Source: Anaerolineae bacterium
Lineage (GTDB): Bacteria; Chloroflexota; Anaerolineae; JACIWR01
DNA: 18,074 bases
NCBI GenBank assembly: GCA_021162125.1
Contig: JAGGZG010000190.1
Span: 1-18,074, forward strand
Direction of reading: 5' to 3'
The translations under genes were made by a program, and so were the position numbers. How positions within the stretch are numbered: the first letter of the stretch is position 1; every line of letters starts with the position of its first letter. Shown here in pieces: positions 13,465 through 18,074 of the stretch. The notes under the pieces are model-generated. The model saw nothing but the letters and a program-made list of their open reading frames with translations. It was not told the DNA's origin and did not search any database.

Positions 13465-15802
13465 CATCTCCTCGCACGCCGAAGTCCAGGCTCAACATCT
13501 CGTAATATTGCTGGGCCACGACTCGCACCTCGATAACTCCCTCCGGGCTGACGTAAGCCACCGGATCGCGGATGGGATTCGCGCCCCAGACCAGGCCACT
13601 CTGCTGCACCCACCCGCCATCCCCCCAATCACGGAGAAACACGCGGGGCAAAGTTGGTGACCCGCCGTAGTTCGCGCGTTCGCACCCCAGGTATAGGGTC
13701 AGTTCCTGGACGTGGAGGTCGCTGAATTCCGCGCCCATGTGGAAGCGGAAAGTCACCGAGCCACCGCCAAGATAGAAGCCGTAGGGCGTGGGATTGTACA
13801 CCCCATCCGATTCTACCACCTCCCAGAACATGAACCCCGGCGGGATGACCACCGAGCCCGTTTCCCTCGCCAGCGGAATGGAGATCAGCCACAAGGAGGT
13901 GGCACGCACGGCAGGGCTTTGGCCGGCCACAGTCACCGCCAACGGCGCTCCCTCCTGCCAGCCGACCAGATTCAGGCCGCTGTCCAGAAGCGCCACACCA
14001 GGGCCCTCGTAACCGTAGCCGAACACTGCCTGGGCGATCTGCCGGCGACGGGATTTCACCTCGAGGCTGGTACCGCTCGCCAGTTTATCCACCAATTCGT
14101 GGTAAAAGAGAGAAGCGCCGAAGTCAACCGCCTCGTCCACCTGCACAGTCTGCCCCGGCTGGATAGTACCCAGAGTCACCGTCTGATTGCGCAACGCCAG
14201 CAGGCAATCCTCCAGTGGAACCGCACCCTCGTTGGTCAGCGTACCCACCAGGCGCACCTGGTCTGTCGAGTCATCCAGGCGCACGTCCGCCCGTATCGCC
14301 GGTGCAGTCACGTAAGTTTGCGCCGTGAACCCGCGCATCTCCCCCACGTCCACCCGCAGATCGCGCACTGTCACGGGATCACCCTGTTGCACGTGCAGGC
14401 TGCTGGTGTCCATGCCCATCACGTAAGCCTCCGGCAGGCGGCTGACCAGGGGTGCACCCTCCACCTCCACCTGATACGTCCCCCGCCGGGGAGAGAAGAG
14501 GGCAACGTAGGAATCCACGCCGGCGATGGGCTGTCCCGCCCAGGCGCGGATGATGGATACCTGGCTGACGATGACCCGCCGGCCGCGAATCTGGAAGCCG
14601 GTCAGGTAGGCGCAGCCGCTGAAAAGGACGATACACACTGGAATGGTGACCCAGGCCCACACGGTGCGCTTGATGCGGCGGAGGATCACGTAATTCAGCG
14701 GGCCGACGATCAGGACATAGAAGCTCAGGAAACAGCCAACGAGCCAGGGCGAGGGCAGTGTCAGCGGCGCGGCACTGGCCAGGGCACCACGTAAAGCATT
14801 TCCATCTCTCACACCCAAGTTAGGCCGCTGGGTCGAATCGCGCATCAACAACCGCTCCCACAGCGCCTCGTTGCCCACCCAGCCCTGGAGAGGTGCGGTC
14901 GTCAGATCGAGCGCCAGATAGGTCACCCGCCCGCTCCCCAATTGACGGCGCACCAGGAGGGGTTGATCACCCTGGGCGACCAGGACGCGGCCCTCGCGCA
15001 CCTGGCAACTGGCGACCACCGTTGGGCCACCGTCCACCAACGGGGTGCCGGAGAATTCCCCCAGGGCGGAGACGTCGTCCACCGTGTGCGTACCGGTCAC
15101 GTCAACCGGCAGCAGGTCGGCCACGCCGGCGGCGGTCTGGACGGCACTCAGGCCGCCGGCAACCACCAGGTGCCCGCCAAAAGTCACCCACGCGGCCAGC
15201 GCCTCCCGTTGCGCGGGAGTGAACACACTGGTATCCACGTCGTTGAGCACCAGCGCATCCAGCGCCCCCCAGGCCCGGCCCTGTGGCGGCAGGTCCTGCA
15301 GGGACAGGTGGGCCACGAACACCCTGCCCCCCTGGGCGGTGGTCAGCGCGGCCAGCAGGTTGAGAGTGGACGGCGAGGAACTGACCACCCCGACCAGAGC
15401 GTCGCCCGGCTGAATGGCCGAGAGCGAGACATCCTGCTTGCGCAGCACCTGTCCCCGCTCGACCAGCCTTACAGTGATCTGGGGAATGTAGCCCTCGCCG
15501 AAGACGTACAGGAAGAACTGCTTGCGCGAGTGGGCGGGCAAGAGCACCGGCTGGGCGTAGACAGTGCGGCGGCCCATCGAATCATCGCGGATCACGCGCA
15601 CCTCGCCCTGCACCTCGCGACCCTCGTTGGCGACTGTCACCAGAAGCGGCAGACAGTCATCAGGGCGGTAATAGCCATCGAAACCGGCCTGCACCTGGAG
15701 GGACGGGCCGCCCTCCTGCGCGTGGATGTTGGCGGGCAGGACGCCGGCCAGCAGTGCAGCGACCACCAGCAAGACGATGTTGATGAAAGCCCGTTTGTTC
15801 AA
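13451..15802 (-). CDS. Secreted/membrane protein with amidotransferase-like domain (mirror copy)
   Basis: Identical in translation to 2273-4624. TTG start at 15802 with AGAGGA at 15814-15809, signal peptide, amidotransferase-like region, two membrane helices near 14760-14600, large C-terminal domain, and last codons read from the repeat at 13402-13464. Confidence 0.8.
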   Translation of the reverse strand: MNKRAFINIVLLVVAALLAGVLPANIHAQEGGPSLQVQAGFDGYYRPDDCLPLLVTVANEGREVQGEVRVIRDDSMGRRTVYAQPVLLPAHSRKQFFLYVFGEGYIPQITVRLVERGQVLRKQDVSLSAIQPGDALVGVVSSSPSTLNLLAALTTAQGGRVFVAHLSLQDLPPQGRAWGALDALVLNDVDTSVFTPAQREALAAWVTFGGHLVVAGGLSAVQTAAGVADLLPVDVTGTHTVDDVSALGEFSGTPLVDGGPTVVASCQVREGRVLVAQGDQPLLVRRQLGSGRVTYLALDLTTAPLQGWVGNEALWERLLMRDSTQRPNLGVRDGNALRGALASAAPLTLPSPWLVGCFLSFYVLIVGPLNYVILRRIKRTVWAWVTIPVCIVLFSGCAYLTGFQIRGRRVIVSQVSIIRAWAGQPIAGVDSYVALFSPRRGTYQVEVEGAPLVSRLPEAYVMGMDTSSLHVQQGDPVTVRDLRVDVGEMRGFTAQTYVTAPAIRADVRLDDSTDQVRLVGTLTNEGAVPLEDCLLALRNQTVTLGTIQPGQTVQVDEAVDFGASLFYHELVDKLASGTSLEVKSRRRQIAQAVFGYGYEGPGVALLDSGLNLVGWQEGAPLAVTVAGQSPAVRATSLWLISIPLARETGSVVIPPGFMFWEVVESDGVYNPTPYGFYLGGGSVTFRFHMGAEFSDLHVQELTLYLGCERANYGGSPTLPRVFLRDWGDGGWVQQSGLVWGANPIRDPVAYVSPEGVIEVRVVAQQYYEMLSLDFGVRGDGSAD

Positions 15803-15869
15803 AGGGAGTCCTCTTTCTCGGATTATTTATGAGCGTGTTGCGTGGTGCGTGGTGTGTAGGTTCTTGACC

Positions 15870-15898
15870 ATTATAACGCAAAACGGGACTGCTGTCTA
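15870..15898 (-). promoter_or_regulatory. Sigma-70 promoter for the ABC cluster (mirror copy)
   Basis: On the - strand TAGACA (15898-15893), 17 bases, TATAAT (15875-15870). The gene-free stretch 15803-16111 holds this promoter, the 7-base tandem units (15834-15854), the double hairpin and repeat B. Confidence 0.75.
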
Positions 15899-15967
15899 CC
15901 TCGAGCAGGTGAGCGTCACGAGTTTGGGACAAGGTTCTGAGCCACCTTCGGAAGTCGCCGTAGGGCC

Positions 15968-16021
15968 GTAGCGTCGCCCCTTGCGGGCGACGCAGGCGTC
16001 GGGGGCAAGCCCCGACGCTAC
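15968..16021. repeat. GC-rich double hairpin (mirror copy)
   Basis: Mirror of 2054-2107: two nine-base stems and an outer eight-base stem GTAGCGTC/GACGCTAC. Confidence 0.8.
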
Positions 16022-16075
16022 AATCTACCTTTTCACCTACTCATATGTCCCCGGCGTGATACGCTCACCGGGTAG

Positions 16076-16124
16076 GGTCAGCGGATTAAGCCGATGGAGC
16101 CGATTATCAGCTTAATCCGCTGAG
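16076..16124. repeat. 9-base-unit repeat, copy B (mirror)
   Basis: Mirror of 1951-1999 with the perfect 14-base stem TCAGCGGATTAAGC/GCTTAATCCGCTGA. Confidence 0.85.
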
Positions 16125-16186
16125 CATCCCCTCACTGCATCAAACATGGCCACCACGTTCTCCGGCGGGACATCAGGCTGGATGTT
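16112..16186 (-). pseudogene. URO-D 3'-end remnant (mirror copy)
   Basis: Mirror of 1889-1963; encodes NIQPDVPPENVVAMFDAVR and ends Ser-Ala-Asp-stop in the repeat. It abuts the promoter at 16193. Confidence 0.85.
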
Positions 16187-16192
16187 AGACCC

Positions 16193-16220
16193 TTGACATT
16201 AAGAAAAACTATGCTAGAAT
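16193..16220 (+). promoter_or_regulatory. Sigma-70 promoter of the toxin-antitoxin candidate (mirror copy)
   Basis: TTGACA (16193-16198), 16 bases, TAGAAT (16215-16220) with an extended -10 TGC. Confidence 0.8.
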
Positions 16221-16252
16221 GAAAATATAAACAAGCAAACAGGAAATCTGTG

Positions 16253-16522
16253 ATGCGCATACGTGAAGTTCTCATCAGCGAGACTATCGCCAGGAAGATA
16301 TGGCAAAAGCACAAAGTCCTGCCGGAAGAGGCCGAAGACCTTCTCTTCAGCAACCCACTGGTACGTCGAGCCAGGGACGGCCGATACATGGCCATTGGAT
16401 TGGCAAGCAGAGGGTACCTGACCGTGATCTTTGAATACACTAAAGGACTGGCTGTGGTCATCACCGCTTATCCGGCAGCAGACTGGCAGGTCAGGATGTA
16501 CAAGAAAGCGAAAAGATGGTAG
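16253..16522 (+). CDS. BrnT-like small toxin candidate (mirror copy)
   Basis: Identical in translation to 1553-1822. ATG at 16253 with AGGA at 16241-16244. BrnT-like plan with KHKV-PEEAEDLLFSNPL and GRYMAIG; its end overlaps the next gene by seven bases. Confidence 0.65.
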   Translation: MRIREVLISETIARKIWQKHKVLPEEAEDLLFSNPLVRRARDGRYMAIGLASRGYLTVIFEYTKGLAVVITAYPAADWQVRMYKKAKRW

Positions 16523-16932
16523 AGATGAGCGAAAAAGAGCTTCTATATAGCCCGGAAGACCTCATTGCCGAGGACATTGAACTCGAGATCGCGCCTGAAG
16601 CCTTTACCGGCCCCTTACACTGTCCACATTGCGACGCTGAGTTGGAGCTAACTACTGCCACTAAGACGCTGGGCGATGGTAAATTCACAGTCTCCTACGA
16701 AGCGTATAGTTGTCCCAAGTGCAACCGGAGATACTTTAACAGAGAGCAGGCTCGCCAGTTCAGCTCCATCCTTTTGCTGGAGCAACTCCTTGAAGAAAAA
16801 GGGCCGGAACTGGAGGGCAGTATCCTTTTTGACGGCCACGACTTCTTCGTGCGCCTCCCCCTGGCCCGGGAAATCGCCCTGCTGTGGCACTCCCACTTTT
16901 CCCAGGCAGAACACTCCGTTCTTGACCAGTGA
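16516..16932 (+). CDS. Zinc-ribbon protein, probable antitoxin partner (mirror copy)
   Basis: Identical in translation to 1143-1559. CPHC and CPKC pairs form the zinc-ribbon; starts at 16516 or 16525 are both possible. It ends against repeat copy A. Confidence 0.7.
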   Translation: MVEMSEKELLYSPEDLIAEDIELEIAPEAFTGPLHCPHCDAELELTTATKTLGDGKFTVSYEAYSCPKCNRRYFNREQARQFSSILLLEQLLEEKGPELEGSILFDGHDFFVRLPLAREIALLWHSHFSQAEHSVLDQ

Positions 16933-17028
16933 GCGGATTAAACGTGGTCACCCCATTAAACCGACGCAGCCGATTGCCCCCATCAGCTTAATCCGCTCCA
17001 TCGGCTCAATCGGCTTCATCGGCTGACC
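16931..17028. repeat. 9-base-unit repeat, copy A (mirror)
   Basis: Mirror of 1047-1144, between the convergent zinc-ribbon and URO-D genes; 11-base stem GAGCGGATTAA/TTAATCCGCTC. Confidence 0.75.
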
Positions 17029-18073
17029 AATTTTGCGCCGCGTCGAACATGGCCACCACGTTCTCTGGCGGGACATCGGGCTGGATGTTGTGGATGGCAG
17101 CGAAGACATATCCGCCACCCGGGGCGAAAATCCGCAGCCGCTCCCGCACGTCAGCAACCACCTCGGCGGGTGTACCGCGCGGCAACACGTACTGGGTATC
17201 GCACCCCCCGCCCCAAAAGGTTATCCTGTCGCCGAACTCGCGCTTGAGCCGTGCCGGGTCCATCCCCCTTGCCGACGTCTGCACCGGGTTGAGCACGTCT
17301 ACCCCGATCTCAATGAAATCGGATATCAGATCGTACACCGACCCGCAGGAGTGGAGGAACACAGCGCAGCCGGAACAAGCGTGGACGTACTCGTACATCC
17401 GTCGGTGGCGCGGCTTGAACAGGCGGCGATACATGTCCGGCGAGATGAGCAGCCTATGTTGCCCGCCCAGATCGTCGCCGAACTGGATGACCTGAATGTA
17501 CTCGCCCACGGCGTCCAGGTAGCGGGCCAGATTATCCATCCACATCTCAGTGATGCGCTCCAGGAACTCCTCCACCAGATCGGGATCGGAGGCCAGGTCA
17601 ATCATAAACTGCATCCAGCCCCGCAGGGATTGCCCCATCTCCAGCAGATTCCCGCCAAAAGCACCCACGATGGCGTAGTCGGTCTCCTCGTAAAGGGCGC
17701 GGGCCTGCTCGCGCAGAAGTCGTAGCTCCTCGTCGGAGATGCGGGGGAACTCGATAGAGCGCAGTAGATCGGGGTCGGCGTGGGCCAGTGGGGCCTCCAC
17801 CGCGTCGAAGTAGAGCCCGCCCGCCGGCATGCGATAGAGCACCATCCCGTCCGGCCCGTGTATCTCCCACCCGCCGTCGGCAGTGCGCACCGGATGGAAG
17901 TCGGCGGAGATTTCGGCGGGGGAGCCGTCGGGCAGAGTCCACGGCCGCCAGTGGACGTTCCACACACCGGGCAGGACCTCGATACGCGGCAGGGCCACCA
18001 CGTCCACCCCAAAGCGGCGGCGGACCGGTTCTTCCACCTCGGCCAGGTGCTGGGTGATGTCGAACACTCGCGT
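17006..18073 (-). CDS. Uroporphyrinogen-decarboxylase-family protein, 5'-truncated (mirror copy)
   Basis: Identical in translation to 2-1069, running off the right edge of the window. It carries HSCGSVYDLI and GGGCDTQ with the H-x-C...C ligand pattern; about 50-60 N-terminal residues are missing. Bases 17033-17089 are the direct-repeat partner of 16130-16186. Confidence 0.85.
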   Translation of the reverse strand, partial: TRVFDITQHLAEVEEPVRRRFGVDVVALPRIEVLPGVWNVHWRPWTLPDGSPAEISADFHPVRTADGGWEIHGPDGMVLYRMPAGGLYFDAVEAPLAHADPDLLRSIEFPRISDEELRLLREQARALYEETDYAIVGAFGGNLLEMGQSLRGWMQFMIDLASDPDLVEEFLERITEMWMDNLARYLDAVGEYIQVIQFGDDLGGQHRLLISPDMYRRLFKPRHRRMYEYVHACSGCAVFLHSCGSVYDLISDFIEIGVDVLNPVQTSARGMDPARLKREFGDRITFWGGGCDTQYVLPRGTPAEVVADVRERLRIFAPGGGYVFAAIHNIQPDVPPENVVAMFDAAQNWSADEAD

Positions 18074-18074
18074 C

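Larger units (their letters stand above)
1..18074. repeat. Perfect whole-window inverted repeat (two 9,037-base arms, no spacer)
   Basis: The window reads the same on both strands: the first bases (GACGCGAGTGTTCGACATC) are the reverse complement of the last ones, and the axis lies between 9037 and 9038 inside CCCCGGCCGGGG. All coding regions recur at 18075 minus their coordinates with identical translations, including short shadow frames, so I see no mismatch between arms. Natural inverted duplications normally have a spacer and some divergence, and long spacerless palindromes are unstable in bacteria. Together with interrupted genes at the axis and at both ends, this points to a foldback read, an amplification chimera or an assembler artefact. 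Right-arm features should be counted as copies of left-arm ones until checked. Confidence 0.99.

Noticed and set aside
9038..18074. Right-arm genes as a second, independent gene set
   Set aside because: Every coding region and every intergenic element is the exact mirror of the left arm, so they add no independent evidence and may not exist in the genome.
1..18074. Linear replicon with hairpin ends or a phage/plasmid dimer
   Set aside because: There is no protelomerase, replication initiator, integrase or structural phage gene, and the outer edges cut a metabolic gene.
1..18074. tRNA, rRNA or riboswitch
   Set aside because: No cloverleaf, rRNA core or known aptamer was recognised in the short gaps; the hairpins found are simple palindromes.

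Overview
The 18,074-base window is one perfect inverted repeat. Base x on the + strand equals the complement of base 18075-x, the two arms are 9,037 bases each, and there is no spacer. Every coding region of the left arm returns at mirrored coordinates on the other strand with an identical translation. The unique information is therefore about 9 kb, present twice. The axis (9037/9038) cuts a Nudix-like gene after about 30 codons. The outer ends cut a uroporphyrinogen-decarboxylase-family gene inside its N-terminal part. A foldback or assembly/read chimera is the most likely explanation; a genuine inverted duplication cannot be excluded from sequence alone.

The DNA is GC-rich, several genes appear to use GTG or TTG starts, and there are many GC-rich intergenic hairpins, small toxin-antitoxin pairs and a URO-D-family protein. 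This composition fits a Chloroflexota (Anaerolineae-like) environmental genome. That placement is an inference from gene style, not a demonstrated assignment.

Left arm, in order: (1) a 5'-truncated URO-D-family gene (+). (2) A two-gene module on the - strand with a strong promoter: a BrnT-like small toxin candidate and an overlapping zinc-ribbon protein, a likely toxin-antitoxin pair. (3) A 25-codon remnant of a second URO-D 3' end; remnant and intact gene form direct repeats that bracket the module. (4) A 160-base promoter/leader region with GC-rich hairpins. (5) A forward cluster: a secreted/membrane protein of 783 residues, an ABC-2 type ATPase, an ABC-2 type permease and a membrane-anchored coiled-coil protein with a Gln/Gly-rich linker. 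A hicBA toxin-antitoxin pair sits in the opposite orientation between ATPase and permease. (6) The start of a Nudix-like gene, cut by the axis. The right arm is the exact mirror.

The ABC ATPase and permease probably form one exporter or membrane-remodelling complex. The 783-residue protein and the coiled-coil protein are likely partners, but no substrate can be read from the sequence. A family of interspersed repeats built from about 9-base units of the type GC(C/G)GAT(T)RA sits at the 3' ends of four reading frames. In three of them it supplies the last codons (Ser-Ala-Asp) and the stop.
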